64,000 bases of DNA from Streptomyces aureocirculatus (GTDB lineage: Bacteria > Actinomycetota > Actinomycetes > Streptomycetales > Streptomycetaceae): the NCBI RefSeq assembly GCF_000720475.1, contig NZ_JOAP01000014.1:62001-126000 (forward strand), given 5' to 3'. The notes beneath the pieces were generated by a model. It saw only the letters and a list, made by a program, of their open reading frames with translations. It was not told the DNA's origin and ran no database searches. Below are positions 25,578 to 35,560 of the stretch, piece after piece (position 1 is the first letter of the stretch; every line of letters starts with the position of its first letter). The position numbers were made by a program, and so were the translations under genes.

Positions 25578-26486
25578 ATGACCGCTGACCTCTCTCATGA
25601 CCGGCGCCTGAGCCGCGCGCTCGCCAGCTTGCGTGGTCTCGCGGTGGGTGACGCGCTGGGTTCGCAGTTCTTCAAGCCCGCGCACCACCCACTGCTCAAG
25701 CGGCGCGAGCTGCCCGAAGGCCCCTGGCCCTGGACCGACGACACCGAGATGGCCTGCTCCGTGCTGGCCGTTCTGGTCACCCACGGCAGGATCGACCAGG
25801 ACGCCCTGGCCGGCTCCTTCGCCGAGCACCACCACGCCGGACGGGGGTACGGCCCGGCGGTGAACCAACTGCTCGACCGGATCCGCGACGGCGGGGACTG
25901 GCGGGAACTGGCTTCCGCCCTGTTCAAGGGCCAGGGCTCCTGGGGGAACGGGGCGTCGATGCGGATCGCTCCGCTCGGCGCCTGGTACGCCGAGGACCCG
26001 GAGCAGGCGACTCACCAGGCGGAGATCTCGGCCTACCCGACCCATCAGCACCGGGAGGCCGTCGTCGGCGCCATGGCCGTGGCCGCCGCGGCCGCCTTGG
26101 CGGCGGACCCCGCGGGGCCCCCGGCTCCCAAGGCCTTGCTCGACGGCGTCATCGACCTGGTGCCCCGCAGCGCCGTCGGCGCCGGACTGCGCCGGGCACG
26201 CGACATGCTCGACTACGACGACGCCGGGACGGTGGCCGCCGTGCTGGGCTGCGGGCGCCGCACGACGGCTCACGACACGGTGCCGTTCGCGCTGTGGTCC
26301 GCGGCAAGGTCCCTGGGTGACTACGAGCACGCCTTCTGGGGCACCGTGCGGGTGGGCGGTGACATGGACACCACCTGCGCGATCGTGGGCGGAGTGGTCT
26401 CCGCCGGTGCGGACGGGGCGCCGCCCGCCGCATGGGTGCAGCGGACCGAGCCGTTTCCCGAGTGGGTGCCGGTGACCGCGGTCTGA
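25578..26486 (+). CDS. ADP-ribosylglycohydrolase-family protein (DraG-like)
   Basis: A 302-residue ADP-ribosyl-(dinitrogen reductase) hydrolase-type protein. The fold's di-metal ligands are visible as WTDDTEM (about 53) and GGDMDTTCAIVGG near the C-terminus, with GLAVGDALGSQF at the N-terminus. Members remove ADP-ribose from proteins or small molecules. The target here is unknown. It is translated 12 bp after the histidine phosphatase and convergent, 17 bp apart, with the MFS gene. A phosphatase next to an ADP-ribosylhydrolase could suggest ADP-ribose processing, but this is inference. Confidence 0.87.
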   Translation: MTADLSHDRRLSRALASLRGLAVGDALGSQFFKPAHHPLLKRRELPEGPWPWTDDTEMACSVLAVLVTHGRIDQDALAGSFAEHHHAGRGYGPAVNQLLDRIRDGGDWRELASALFKGQGSWGNGASMRIAPLGAWYAEDPEQATHQAEISAYPTHQHREAVVGAMAVAAAAALAADPAGPPAPKALLDGVIDLVPRSAVGAGLRRARDMLDYDDAGTVAAVLGCGRRTTAHDTVPFALWSAARSLGDYEHAFWGTVRVGGDMDTTCAIVGGVVSAGADGAPPAAWVQRTEPFPEWVPVTAV

Positions 26487-26503
26487 GGTACCAGCGGGTT
26501 CCG

Positions 26504-28060
26504 TCAGCCTCCCGCAGGACCTGCCGCGCCCGCCGTCCCGGCGAGTGCGTCCAGGTCGCTCTTGCGCACCCGGATCACCAGCACAGCGGTGATCAGCGCG
26601 AGTACGGCCATGGCGACGGCAGGGATGAAGGCCGTCGAGATGCCGGTGGACAGCACCTCGTGCCCCCAGGGGGCGGGCAGCTCGCCGTTCTTGGCGAACG
26701 ACGCCTTCTCCTGCGGGGACGCGTTCGCCATGAAGTCCGGGACCTGTTCCTTGGCCTCGTCCCGGCTCGCGGTACCGAAGACCGTGGTCAGGATGGACAG
26801 GCCGAGCGACCCGCCCACCTGCTGTGTCGCGTTGAGCAGCCCCGACGCGGCGCCCGCCTCGTGCGCGGCGACCCCGGACACCGCCGTCAGCGTCAGCGTC
26901 ACGAAGTTAAGGCCCATGCCGAAGCCGAACAGCAGCATCGGTCCGAGTACTCCGCCCGCGTACGAACTGTCCGGGGTGATGAACGTCTGCCACCCGAGGC
27001 CCAGGGCGACGATGGCCGAGCCGACCACCATGAACGGTTTGGGCCCGAGGACCGGAAGGAAGCGCTGCGAAAGACCGGCACCGATCACGATCGCAACCGT
27101 GACGGGCAGGAAGGCGAGTCCGGCCTCGATGGGGGTGTAGCTCAGTACGTTCTGGACGAAGAGCACGATGAAGAAGAACATGCCGAACATGGCCGCGGCC
27201 AGGCTGAGCATGATCACGTACGTTCCCGAGCGGTTTCGGTCCGCGAACATCTTCAGTGGCGTGATCGGTTCCTTGGCCCGGCTCTCGATGAGGACGAAGG
27301 CGAGCAGCAACACGATCGCCGCGCCGAACGAACCGAGGGTGAGGCCGTCGCGCCAGCCGTCCTCGGACGCCCTGATGAAGCCGTAGACCAGCGAGGCCAT
27401 ACCGGCGGTCGAGGTCAGTGCGCCCACGAGGTCGAAACGGCCCGGATGCCGCTCGGACTCACTGATGTAGAGCGGCGTGAGGAAGGCGATCAATATGCCG
27501 ATGGGCACGTTCACGAACAGGACCCAGCGCCAGTCGAGCCATTCGGTGAGCATGCCGCCCGCGAGTAGACCGATGGCGCCGCCGCCCGCGGAGACGGCGG
27601 CGAAAACGCCGAACGCGCGGTTCCGCTCGGGCCCTTCGGGGAACGTCGTCGTGATCAGGGCCAGTGAGGTGGGCGACGCGATCGCGCCACCGACGCCTTG
27701 AAGGGCGCGCGCCGCGAGCAACTGCCAGGGCTCCTGGGCGAATCCGCCGAGCAGCGAGGCGGCGGTGAAGAGCAGGATGCCCGTCATGAACACACGGCGA
27801 CGGCCCAGGATGTCACCGGCACGGCCGCCGAGTAGCAGCAGGCCGCCGAAGGTGAGGGTGTACGCACTCACGACCCAAGTGAGGTCCGTCGTGGAGAACT
27901 TGAGCGCGTCCTGAATGTGCGGAAGCGCGATGTTCACAATCGTCGCATCCAGTACCACCATGAGTTGGCAGGCGGCGATGATGGTGAGCGCGACATTGGG
28001 ATGGCCTTCGCGGCGGGCCGCGCCAGGCTTTTGATCTTTACTCAACTGAGAGGTCGTCAC
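26504..28060 (-). CDS. MFS drug exporter, DHA2 (14-TM, EmrB/QacA) family
   Basis: A 518-residue integral membrane protein starting at GTG 28060. It has DHA2 features: motif LDATIVNIALPHIQ in TM1, GGRAGDILGRRRVF between TM2 and TM3, LQGVGGAIASPTSLALI, and about 14 hydrophobic segments. It is expected to be a proton-driven multidrug or antibiotic exporter. It is divergent from the TetR gene at 28189, and the shared promoter region contains two identical 20-bp palindromic operators (28084-28103, 28133-28152), the first only 24 bp upstream of this start. This strongly suggests repression by that TetR. The substrate is unknown. Confidence 0.93.
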   Translation of the reverse strand: MTTSQLSKDQKPGAARREGHPNVALTIIAACQLMVVLDATIVNIALPHIQDALKFSTTDLTWVVSAYTLTFGGLLLLGGRAGDILGRRRVFMTGILLFTAASLLGGFAQEPWQLLAARALQGVGGAIASPTSLALITTTFPEGPERNRAFGVFAAVSAGGGAIGLLAGGMLTEWLDWRWVLFVNVPIGILIAFLTPLYISESERHPGRFDLVGALTSTAGMASLVYGFIRASEDGWRDGLTLGSFGAAIVLLLAFVLIESRAKEPITPLKMFADRNRSGTYVIMLSLAAAMFGMFFFIVLFVQNVLSYTPIEAGLAFLPVTVAIVIGAGLSQRFLPVLGPKPFMVVGSAIVALGLGWQTFITPDSSYAGGVLGPMLLFGFGMGLNFVTLTLTAVSGVAAHEAGAASGLLNATQQVGGSLGLSILTTVFGTASRDEAKEQVPDFMANASPQEKASFAKNGELPAPWGHEVLSTGISTAFIPAVAMAVLALITAVLVIRVRKSDLDALAGTAGAAGPAGG

Positions 28061-28083
28061 TATGGGTCCCCCACAAGTGCCTT

Positions 28084-28103
28084 AGTGAACGCAGGCGTTC
28101 ACT
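28084..28103. promoter_or_regulatory. TetR operator O1
   Basis: AGTGAACGC-AG-GCGTTCACT has perfect 9-bp arms with a 2-bp centre. It lies immediately upstream of the MFS start (28060). Confidence 0.88.
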
Positions 28104-28132
28104 TTGGCGCCATACGGTAGTGACACCCTGGC

Positions 28133-28152
28133 AGTGAACGCAAGCGTTCACT
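28133..28152. promoter_or_regulatory. TetR operator O2
   Basis: AGTGAACGC-AA-GCGTTCACT has the same arms as O1, 49 bp centre to centre, and lies 37 bp before the TetR start (28189). It is likely an autoregulatory site. Confidence 0.88.
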
Positions 28153-28188
28153 GGGGGCTGTCATTGATCGCTCAACGGAGATGTGCAG

Positions 28189-28803
28189 ATGGCTACTTCG
28201 CGTTGGACGGCCGCTCCCGCTCGGGCGGCCTCCTCGCGCCGTCGAGGCCTTGTGCTGGAGCGCGCGATTCTCGACTCCGCGCTGGAACAGCTCAGTACGG
28301 TCGGCTGGAGCGGACTGACGATGGAGGGTGTCGCCGCGGGCGCGCAGACGGGCAAGGCCGCGGTCTACCGTCGCTGGCCGTCCAAGCAGGACCTGGTCGT
28401 CGACGCTCTGCAGACCGGACTGCCGAAGCCCGAGGATGTTCCTGACTGCGGAAGTGTCCGGGAGGACCTGCTGCAAATGTGCCGTCAGATGCGCTCGGCG
28501 ATGACGTCACGCACCGGCTATGCCTTGATGGCTGTTATTCACGAATGCGACACGGCAACCGCCAAGCGCTTCCAAGAGGTGATCGTCGCGGGTGTCATCG
28601 AGCCCAGCGTGGAACTCATCAGGCAGGTCATGCGACGTGGAATAGAGCGCGGAGAGGTCCGTTCCGCCGCAACGGACGAGTTTGTCTGCGATGTCATTCC
28701 AGCAATGATGATGTATCGCTCCAAGGTGTGCGCGAGCGAATGGCCGGACGAGGAATTCATTCGGCTCATCGACCAGGTCGTGATGCCGATGCTGCGCCCT
28801 TGA
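28189..28803 (+). CDS. TetR-family repressor of the adjacent MFS exporter
   Basis: A 204-residue TetR. ATG 28189 is preferred because GGAG (28177-28180) is 8 bp upstream. GTG 28183 is also in frame but too close to it. The HTH spans about 25-70 ([36 protein letters not shown]). The C-terminal domain belongs to the TetR_C_11-like type. Twin palindromes in the divergent promoter are its obvious targets, giving an autoregulated efflux module. Codon use is slightly less GC-biased near the 3' end than in neighbouring genes. Confidence 0.9.
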   Translation: MATSRWTAAPARAASSRRRGLVLERAILDSALEQLSTVGWSGLTMEGVAAGAQTGKAAVYRRWPSKQDLVVDALQTGLPKPEDVPDCGSVREDLLQMCRQMRSAMTSRTGYALMAVIHECDTATAKRFQEVIVAGVIEPSVELIRQVMRRGIERGEVRSAATDEFVCDVIPAMMMYRSKVCASEWPDEEFIRLIDQVVMPMLRP

Positions 28804-28930
28804 GGCGGGTCCGCCGGGTCCTTCGGTCGGCTCTGCCGGGTCGAGGCGGGGCGCGTCCGGTGTGCCGTCGGGGTGCGCTGCGACCCGGGGTGTCGCGAGT
28901 GGCCACCGGCGGCGTACGCTGTCTGGCGCC

Positions 28931-29632
28931 ATGCCGTACGAAGCACCCACCCACACCGTCGAGCGCTCCTTGCGCGCCACCACCGGAGCGAAGATCGTCG
29001 CCGGTGTCGACGAGGTCGGGCGCGGTGCCTGGGCCGGGCCGGTCACCGTCTGCGCGGCGGTGACGGGACTGCGTCGCCCGCCCGCGGGGCTCACCGACTC
29101 CAAGCTGATCACCCCCAAGCGGCGTCTCGAACTCGCCGAGGTGCTGGAGGGCTGGGTCACGGCACACGCCCTCGGTCACGCCTCGCACGAGGAGATCGAC
29201 GACCTGGGCATGACAGCCGCACTGCGGCTGGCCGCCGTCCGTGCGCTGGAAGGCCTGCCGGTCCGTCCGGAAGCCGTCATTCTCGATGGGAAGCACAACT
29301 ACCTCGGAACGCCGTGGCAGGTCCGTACGGTCATCAAGGGCGACCAGTCCTGCGTGGCCGTCGCCGCGGCATCGGTGATCGCCAAGGTTCGGCGCGACAA
29401 AATGATGGCCGAACTGGGCATCGAACATGCAGACTTTGGTTTTGCGGCCAACGCCGGTTATCCGTCGCCGGTACACAAGGCCGCACTGGCGGAACGGGGC
29501 CCCACGCCCTACCACCGGCTCACGTGGGCGTATCTTGATGCGCTGCCCCAGTGGCGGCATCTCAAGAAGGCCCGCAACTGGGCGGAGGGAAACGTTCCGG
29601 AAATTGAGGGCCAGCTCGGCTTTGATTTTTGA
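28931..29632 (+). CDS. rnhB: Ribonuclease HII
   Basis: A 233-residue RNase HII that cleaves at ribonucleotides in DNA and removes RNA-DNA hybrids. The catalytic acidic residues Asp27 and Glu28 sit in [14 protein letters not shown]. The [10 protein letters not shown] segment, ILDGKHNY (third Asp) and [12 protein letters not shown] are family signatures. ATG 28931 is the first start that fits the domain. The C-terminus (EGQLGFDF) is typical of Streptomyces homologues. The gene stands alone between the efflux pair and a hypothetical gene. Confidence 0.96.
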   Translation: MPYEAPTHTVERSLRATTGAKIVAGVDEVGRGAWAGPVTVCAAVTGLRRPPAGLTDSKLITPKRRLELAEVLEGWVTAHALGHASHEEIDDLGMTAALRLAAVRALEGLPVRPEAVILDGKHNYLGTPWQVRTVIKGDQSCVAVAAASVIAKVRRDKMMAELGIEHADFGFAANAGYPSPVHKAALAERGPTPYHRLTWAYLDALPQWRHLKKARNWAEGNVPEIEGQLGFDF

Positions 29633-29709
29633 TGTTTTCCGCAGTTCCGGTCGCACTCAGGTGCCACCCGCCGACGCGTGTCGCGTCGGCGTTTGATAGA
29701 CAACAACGC

Positions 29710-30381
29710 ATGCCTCTCATTCCCGAGGAGCCTCAGATTCACGAGAGTGCCCAGGGTCCCCGCGCCACCCCGGCCAGCAGCCGTACCGCGCCGACCCCCC
29801 GCCCCGTACCCGGTCCGCGTCCCGCGGCGCCGCCGCGGCCCGGCCGTCCGGGTCCTGCCCGGCCGATACCGCCCGCTCAGCGAGCGACGCGTGAACCGGC
29901 CGCCAAGCCCGGGCCCACCGCCCTGGCCGTGCAGCCGGAGCCCTCGGCTCCGGCAGCCCCCGAAACTTCCGCCACCGGTTCTTCCGCCGCGGTGCCGCAG
30001 ATCCAGCTAATTCCGGCTGCTGTGGACGGCGCGCTTGACGCGGCCGAGGAAGCCGTCGACCTGCTGCTCGACTCGGGTCGTGTCCCCGGCGACGTCCTGG
30101 TGATCACCACCGGCGAACAGCACCCGTGGGCCACACACGAGCTGTCCTTCGGCGAGGACGCCTACTGGGCACAGCACGACGCCGGAGACGACGTCTTCTA
30201 CGCCGACGCCGCCGCTCTGCCCCGTACCGCCGCCCGTCCTGTGGTCGTCGTGGCCCTGAACGGCGGCAGCGAGGAGACGGCCGTCGCGGCCTTGCCGACC
30301 GCGCTCACGCGGGCCCGAACCCTGCTGGTCGTCTGCGGCGACCCACAGCGGATCAACGCGATGCTGGGCGCGGGCGTCTGA
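29710..30381 (+). CDS. Conserved hypothetical protein with Pro-rich N-terminus
   Basis: A 223-residue protein from ATG 29710. Residues ~15-95 are Pro/Ala/Arg-rich and disordered. The conserved part (about 97-223) contains PGDVLVITTGEQHPWA, ARPVVVVALNGG and RARTLLVVCGDPQRINAML. The latter resemble, loosely, the C-terminal 'RA...VVCGD' strand of UvrD-type helicase domains without any ATPase motif. I do not recognise a function. It follows rnhB by 77 bp and ends at a hairpin (30401-30424). Confidence 0.75.
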   Translation: MPLIPEEPQIHESAQGPRATPASSRTAPTPRPVPGPRPAAPPRPGRPGPARPIPPAQRATREPAAKPGPTALAVQPEPSAPAAPETSATGSSAAVPQIQLIPAAVDGALDAAEEAVDLLLDSGRVPGDVLVITTGEQHPWATHELSFGEDAYWAQHDAGDDVFYADAAALPRTAARPVVVVALNGGSEETAVAALPTALTRARTLLVVCGDPQRINAMLGAGV

Positions 30382-30400
30382 CGCCCCCGCCCGGCGGGCA

Positions 30401-30424
30401 CGCCGCGGCCTGAGTGCCGCGGCG
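30401..30424. terminator. Hairpin after the hypothetical gene
   Basis: CGCCGCGG (30401-30408) pairs with CCGCGGCG (30417-30424) across an 8-nt loop, 19 bp past the stop at 30381 and upstream of the convergent gene ending at 30599. Confidence 0.65.
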
Positions 30425-30598
30425 CCACGCGCTCCGTCGCGCCCGGTCGCGACCACGCGCGCCTTCGTACTGCCTTCGAGCGGGACAGGGGGGCGCCGGG
30501 GGCGCGGCCCCTTGGTCGCCTCCGCGAACGGTCGTCCAGGGGCCGATCGGGCCGATCCACGGTGAGTACTGCGGCGCCCGGCAACCGGAACCCGGCGT

Positions 30599-31237
30599 TC
30601 AGCGAGCGGAAACGCGACGCAGCAACTCCGATGCCGAGGCGCCCGTACGCGATGGCGCAGGCGGCTCGGCACCGGCAAGGTCCTCCGGACGTGAACCGGC
30701 GCTGGGCCGACGGCCCCCACGCCCCTCACCGAGCACCTGCCAACCCTCCCGGGTCAGCGTGATGTACGCACCGCACCGCAGCCCGTGCAGCGTGCACGCG
30801 TCCCGCAGCCCCCACATCCACGCGCCGTCCTCCTGCGTCCAACGACCGTCCCCGTCGCGGCAGTAGAGCAGCACGGCCGTACGCACCGGGGTGCGGCGGC
30901 GCAGATCGTGCGGGATGACCCGGCGCAACTGCGCGAGCAGGGCGTTGCGGAACACCCAACCGTCGGCCACGCTCGACCGCCTGGCGAAGGACGCGGATGC
31001 CCTGACCCTCTCCTCCTGGTCGAGGACGGCCACGACAGCCGTGGCCGGTGTGGGCTGATGCCGTGCGTGCAGCCCACTCACGACGTCGCGGGGGCTCCGC
31101 AGCAGGGGGATCTCGGCGGCTGACCATTCGGCGAGCTCCAGCATGCGGGTCGGCGGCTGACCGGAATCGGGCATCGCGGAGACAGCCGATGGGCCCGACT
31201 TCGATGCAGCGGTGGACGGAGTTGATCCGAAGGTCAC
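30599..31237 (-). CDS. Conserved hypothetical protein
   Basis: A 212-residue protein. GTG 31237 is chosen because AGGGAGG lies just upstream, although the spacing is short. A start at the internal Met of MPDSGQPP is the alternative. The conserved core (about 35-165) includes MLELAEWSAAEIPLLRSP, VVAVLDQEERVRASAS, WVFRNALLAQLRRVIPHDL, RTAVLLYCRDGDGRW and CTLHGLRCGAYITL. I know this only as an uncharacterised actinobacterial protein. No catalytic motif is evident. It lies downstream of recQ on the same strand, 212 bp away, so a link to DNA repair is possible but unproven. Confidence 0.72.
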   Translation of the reverse strand: MTFGSTPSTAASKSGPSAVSAMPDSGQPPTRMLELAEWSAAEIPLLRSPRDVVSGLHARHQPTPATAVVAVLDQEERVRASASFARRSSVADGWVFRNALLAQLRRVIPHDLRRRTPVRTAVLLYCRDGDGRWTQEDGAWMWGLRDACTLHGLRCGAYITLTREGWQVLGEGRGGRRPSAGSRPEDLAGAEPPAPSRTGASASELLRRVSAR

Positions 31238-31449
31238 GGTCCTCCCTTCGGCTGCACCCCCGGCAGAGGGCGGCATCGGACTGGGGCGCACCTCGGCACA
31301 GCCCTACCGGACCGGGGGAGCCGCGCGGGAGCGTTTCCAATTCTTCCCGTCGTACTGGCTTGCGGCAACGAGCAATTGAAGCTGACGCCCCGTATCCGGT
31401 GATACGTCTTACATATCCCTGCCCAGGACATGCCGCACCCAAGCCCGTT

Positions 31450-33636
31450 TCACCCCTGTACGGCCAGGACCAGCGGCAACACCCCCTTGGCGCCGGCCTG
31501 TCGCAGCATGCGCGCGCCCACCGTGAGCGTCCAGCCGGTCTCCGTCGCGTCGTCCACCAGGAGCACGGGCCCGTCCGCCTCCCGGAGAGCGGCGGCCAGG
31601 GCGGGCGGCACCGTCAGTGCGCCGTCCAGCGCTCGCAGCCGCTGTGCGCTGTTGCTCCTGGGGACATGGGCGACCTCGGCATCGGCGGTGTATTCAAGGG
31701 AGCCGAGCTGTGGGAGGCGGCCGATCTCCGCGATGCGTGCGCCGAGAGACTGGATCAGCCGCGGCTTCGAGCGCGAGGCCATGGTGACCACGCCGACCGG
31801 TCGAGGCCCCGCGTCCGCTTCGCCCGACGCCCAGCCGCCCGGCCCCTTCGCCCAGTCCGCGAGCACTTCCACGACGGCCTTCGTCACATCGTCCGGAACC
31901 GGGCCGTCCGGAGCCTGGGGCGCGAGCATGGGCCGGAGTCGGTTGCCCCAGCCGATGTCCGAGAGCCGGCCCAGGGCTCTGCCGGGCGAGGCCTGTTCAC
32001 CGGGGGCAATGCGTCCCTTCAGGGTCATGCCCACGGCTGTCAGACCGGTCGGCCACATCTTCCTGGGCTCGACGTCGACGCCGGGGCGGGCGAGCTCACC
32101 ACGTGCCGTCTCCAGTGCCGTGTCGGAGACGCTGTCGTTGAACCGCCCGCCCGCGCAGTTGTCGCAGCGTCCGCACGGCATGGCTTCCTCGTCGTCGAGC
32201 TGGCGCCGCAGGAACTCCATGCGGCAGCCGGTCGTCGCGGCGTACTCCCGCATGGCCTGCTGCTCCGCCTGCCGCTGCTTGGCGACCCAGGCGTACCGCT
32301 CGGTGTCGTACATCCAGGGCGTGCCCGTCGAGATCCAGCCGCCCTTGACGCGTCGTACCGCGCCGTCGACGTCGAGGACCTTGAGCATCGTCTCGAGCCG
32401 TGACCGGCGCAGCTCGACGAGGGGTTCGAGGGCGGGCAGTGACATGGGCCGGCCGGCCTGTGCCAGCACGTCCAGTGTGCGGCGCACCTGCTCTTCCGGA
32501 GGGAAGGCCAGCGAGGCGAAATAGTTCCAGATCGCCGTGTCCTCCTTGCCGGGCAGCAACAGGACCTCGGCGTGGTCGACTCCGCGTCCCGCACGGCCCA
32601 CCTGCTGGTAGTAGGCGATCGGGGAGGACGGCGAACCGAGGTGGACGACGAATCCCAGGTCGGGCTTGTCGAAGCCCATCCCGAGGGCGGAGGTGGCGAC
32701 GAGGGCCTTGACGAGGTTGGCGAGCAGGTCCTCCTCGGCCTGCTGGCGGTCCACGTTCTCCGTCTTTCCGGTGTACGAGGCGACCGTGTGCCCGCGATGA
32801 CTCAGATACGCCGTGACTTCCTCGGCGGCTGCCACCGTGAGGGTGTAGATGATCCCGGAGCCCGGCAGGTCGTCGAGGTGGTCCGCAAGCCAGGCCAGCC
32901 GGTGTGCCGCGTTCGGCAGCTCGAGCACGGCGAGGCTGAGGCTCTCGCGGTCGAGCGGGCCGCGCAGGACGAGGGCGTCCGATCCGCCACCGGTGCCGAG
33001 CTGTTCGGCGACGTCCGCCGTCACGCGCGCGTTGGCCGTCGCCGTCGTGGCGAGCACCGGCACACCGGGCGGCAGGTCGGCCAGCATCGTGCGCAGCCTG
33101 CGGTAGTCGGGCCGGAAGTCGTGCCCCCAGTCCGAGATGCAGTGGGCCTCGTCCACGACGAGCAGCCCCGTCGCGGCGGCGAGCTCGGGCAGCACCTGGT
33201 CACGGAAGTCGGGGTTGTTGAGCCGCTCGGGGCTCACCAGGAGGACGTCCACCTCACCCGCGGCCACTTCCGCCTGGATCGTCTCCCACTCCTCCGTGTT
33301 GGACGAGTTGATCGTGCGGGCGCGGATGCCTGCCCGCGCCGCCGACTCCACCTGATTCCGCATGAGCGCTAGCAGGGGCGAGACGATCACGGTCGGCCCG
33401 CTGCCCCGCTCCCGCAGCAGCGCCGTCGCGACGAAGTACACGGCGGACTTGCCCCAGCCCGTCCGCTGCACGACCAGGGCTCGGCGCTTCTCGGCGACCA
33501 GCGCTTCGATGGCACGCCACTGGTCCTCGCGCAGGCGAGGGCCGTCCGGCCGTGGCCCGGCCGGTTGGGAGGAGGGGCCGCCGACGAGGCGGGCGAGGAC
33601 GGCATTCGCCGCCGTGCGCAGGTCTTCGTTGCTCAT
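31450..33636 (-). CDS. recQ: RecQ-type DNA helicase fused to a phosphoribosyltransferase-like domain
   Basis: A 728-residue protein starting at ATG 33636. The helicase core has Walker A GWGKSA (about 60), the DEAH motif [17 protein letters not shown] (about 158) and motif [11 protein letters not shown] RecQ zinc-binding Cys cluster ([10 protein letters not shown]) is near residue 490. There is no HRDC domain. Instead, the last ~200 residues contain [17 protein letters not shown] and the PRPP-binding-type motif [13 protein letters not shown] (about 690), characteristic of type I phosphoribosyltransferases. This fusion is known among actinobacterial RecQ-like proteins. The function of the added domain is not established to my knowledge. 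Confidence 0.9.
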   Translation of the reverse strand: MSNEDLRTAANAVLARLVGGPSSQPAGPRPDGPRLREDQWRAIEALVAEKRRALVVQRTGWGKSAVYFVATALLRERGSGPTVIVSPLLALMRNQVESAARAGIRARTINSSNTEEWETIQAEVAAGEVDVLLVSPERLNNPDFRDQVLPELAAATGLLVVDEAHCISDWGHDFRPDYRRLRTMLADLPPGVPVLATTATANARVTADVAEQLGTGGGSDALVLRGPLDRESLSLAVLELPNAAHRLAWLADHLDDLPGSGIIYTLTVAAAEEVTAYLSHRGHTVASYTGKTENVDRQQAEEDLLANLVKALVATSALGMGFDKPDLGFVVHLGSPSSPIAYYQQVGRAGRGVDHAEVLLLPGKEDTAIWNYFASLAFPPEEQVRRTLDVLAQAGRPMSLPALEPLVELRRSRLETMLKVLDVDGAVRRVKGGWISTGTPWMYDTERYAWVAKQRQAEQQAMREYAATTGCRMEFLRRQLDDEEAMPCGRCDNCAGGRFNDSVSDTALETARGELARPGVDVEPRKMWPTGLTAVGMTLKGRIAPGEQASPGRALGRLSDIGWGNRLRPMLAPQAPDGPVPDDVTKAVVEVLADWAKGPGGWASGEADAGPRPVGVVTMASRSKPRLIQSLGARIAEIGRLPQLGSLEYTADAEVAHVPRSNSAQRLRALDGALTVPPALAAALREADGPVLLVDDATETGWTLTVGARMLRQAGAKGVLPLVLAVQG

Positions 33637-33769
33637 GCCCCCATGCAACCCGATGGGTCCGACATCGGGCGAACGAGCCCGCCAGTCTGTGGACAACTCT
33701 TGGCGTGCTCCTGATCGGGGTTATCCACAGGCTCAACCGGAGCACTAGCTTCCGGTGCAGAGTCGGCGC

Positions 33770-35560
33770 ATGACGAATCACAGCGAATCAGCCGACCCGT
33801 CCACCGAAACCGTCGTGACCCTGCGCACCCCCGCCGAGCTGGCCGACGCCTTGCCGTATTTGCTCGGATTCCAGCCCGAGGACAGTGTCGTCCTCATCGC
33901 CCTGCACGGGCCACGCGGCCGGTTCGGCGGTCGGGTGCGCCTCGGCATTCCGGAACGCAGGGAGGACTGGCCGTCCGTCGCGGAGCAACTGGCCCAGTGC
34001 CTGGTGAGCGGTTGCGAGCGGCGCGAATCACGGCCGGACGGCGTCGTGGCCTTCCTCTGCCGGGAGCCGGGAGGGTCCGCGGGGGACATCTCCGGGCCGA
34101 TCGGAGACACCTTCGGACCGACCGGGCGCACCTCCATGCCGACCGGGGACGCCTCCGCGCCGACCGGGGACGCCCCATGGCCGATCGGAGACGGCTCGTC
34201 AGCAGGGGACGGCTCATGGTCGGCCGGGCGGCAGGTCATGGAACACCTCCGGCCCCTGGCCCAGAGCCTGCGCACTGCCTGCGGCGGCCTCGACGTCCCG
34301 GTCCTGGAGGTGGTGTGCGTCTCGGACGGCCGCTTTTGGACCTACTGCTGCCCCGACCAGCGGTGCTGCCCCGCGGAGGGCACACCGTTGCTCCCCAGGG
34401 GCACGTCGGTCCTCGCGGCGGCCACGGCGTACGCAGGGCATCAGATGGGCCCGGACCAGGGCGCACTGCGTGCGCGGCTCGCACCGTGGCGGTCGGCGGC
34501 GGCCGCGGCGGCCCAGGAAAGTGCCCTGCACGCCGCGGCCGTCGCCCTGGTGCCGCGGATCCTGGACGAGGGCGGCCATGACGAGATCGCCGAAGAGACC
34601 CTTGGCCTCGCCCGCCGTCTGATGGACCGCCTCGCGGAGGCCCGCCCGAAGCCCGACATCCTGGAGGCAGACCTTCAGGACGATCAGTTGCTGGCTCACG
34701 ACGAAGCTGCCGCGCTGATCCTCGGCCTCCAGGACCGCACCACGCGGGACCGGGCGGCCGAGTGGATGGAAGGCCCGGTGGCGGCACCGGCCCTCCGGCT
34801 CTGGCGGGCACTCGCCCGCCGCTGCGTCGGCCCCTTCCACGAGCACGCGGCAGCACCCCTGACGCTGGCCGGCTGGGTGGCGTGGTCGCTCGGGGACGTG
34901 GTCGAGGGCCAGGAAGCACTGAACATGGCGTTGCGTGCCGACCCGCTCTACACCTTCGCTCTGCTGCTGCACCCCACGTGCGGTGCGGACGGCGACCCGG
35001 AACCGATCCGCCGCATCCTGCGCGGCGAGCGCACGCAGCGGGAGTCCGCCCTGGCCGACGACCTCATGTGCGCGCCCACCGTGCCGGACGGCGTCGGACT
35101 GCCGGTCGGCATCGACGGGCTGGAAGATGTCACTGCGCGGGGCGACGCGGAGGCGGCTCACGCCCAGTCGGCCGGCGCGCAGTCGGCTCACGCGCAGTCG
35201 GTTCACGCGCAGGCGACGAACGGCTCCTCCCCGGGGAGTGACACTCCCGAAATCGCGGAAGACGCCGGTCGCATGGCCTCACCCGTACCCGTGAGCGGGG
35301 TGTCAACTGCGCCGGTGTCCGCAGTCTCTCCCACCTCACCCACCACCTCCACCACCGGCTCCGGCCTCGGCTTCACCACCGGCTCCGGCGCCGTGGCCGA
35401 GGTTGAACCCGCGACGGACGAGAGTCTGGATTCCGCATCCCGCGAACGCCGCCGAGGGCCCCGCTCTGCCGCACGCGCGTCGCGCCCGGCAGGCGGGGCC
35501 GGAGCGGGGCCGCGGAACCGGCGACCCGCGGTCCGGCGGGACACGAGGCGCGACCGGTGA
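33770..35560 (+). CDS. DUF4192-domain protein with internal repeats
   Basis: A 596-residue protein. ATG 33770 opens the conserved start TVVTLRTPAELADALPYLLGFQPEDSVVLIAL, the hallmark of actinobacterial DUF4192 proteins of unknown function. A degenerate repeat (GPIGD/GPTGR/MPTGD/APTGD/WPIGD) occupies about 105-147. The conserved second half (about 150-450) contains a Cys-rich TYCCPDQRCCP and a helical region (ALNMALRADPLYTFALLL). The C-terminal ~150 residues are low complexity (AHAQSAGAQSAHAQS, then Ser/Thr, then Arg-rich). It is divergent from recQ, 133 bp apart. Confidence 0.82.
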   Translation: MTNHSESADPSTETVVTLRTPAELADALPYLLGFQPEDSVVLIALHGPRGRFGGRVRLGIPERREDWPSVAEQLAQCLVSGCERRESRPDGVVAFLCREPGGSAGDISGPIGDTFGPTGRTSMPTGDASAPTGDAPWPIGDGSSAGDGSWSAGRQVMEHLRPLAQSLRTACGGLDVPVLEVVCVSDGRFWTYCCPDQRCCPAEGTPLLPRGTSVLAAATAYAGHQMGPDQGALRARLAPWRSAAAAAAQESALHAAAVALVPRILDEGGHDEIAEETLGLARRLMDRLAEARPKPDILEADLQDDQLLAHDEAAALILGLQDRTTRDRAAEWMEGPVAAPALRLWRALARRCVGPFHEHAAAPLTLAGWVAWSLGDVVEGQEALNMALRADPLYTFALLLHPTCGADGDPEPIRRILRGERTQRESALADDLMCAPTVPDGVGLPVGIDGLEDVTARGDAEAAHAQSAGAQSAHAQSVHAQATNGSSPGSDTPEIAEDAGRMASPVPVSGVSTAPVSAVSPTSPTTSTTGSGLGFTTGSGAVAEVEPATDESLDSASRERRRGPRSAARASRPAGGAGAGPRNRRPAVRRDTRRDR

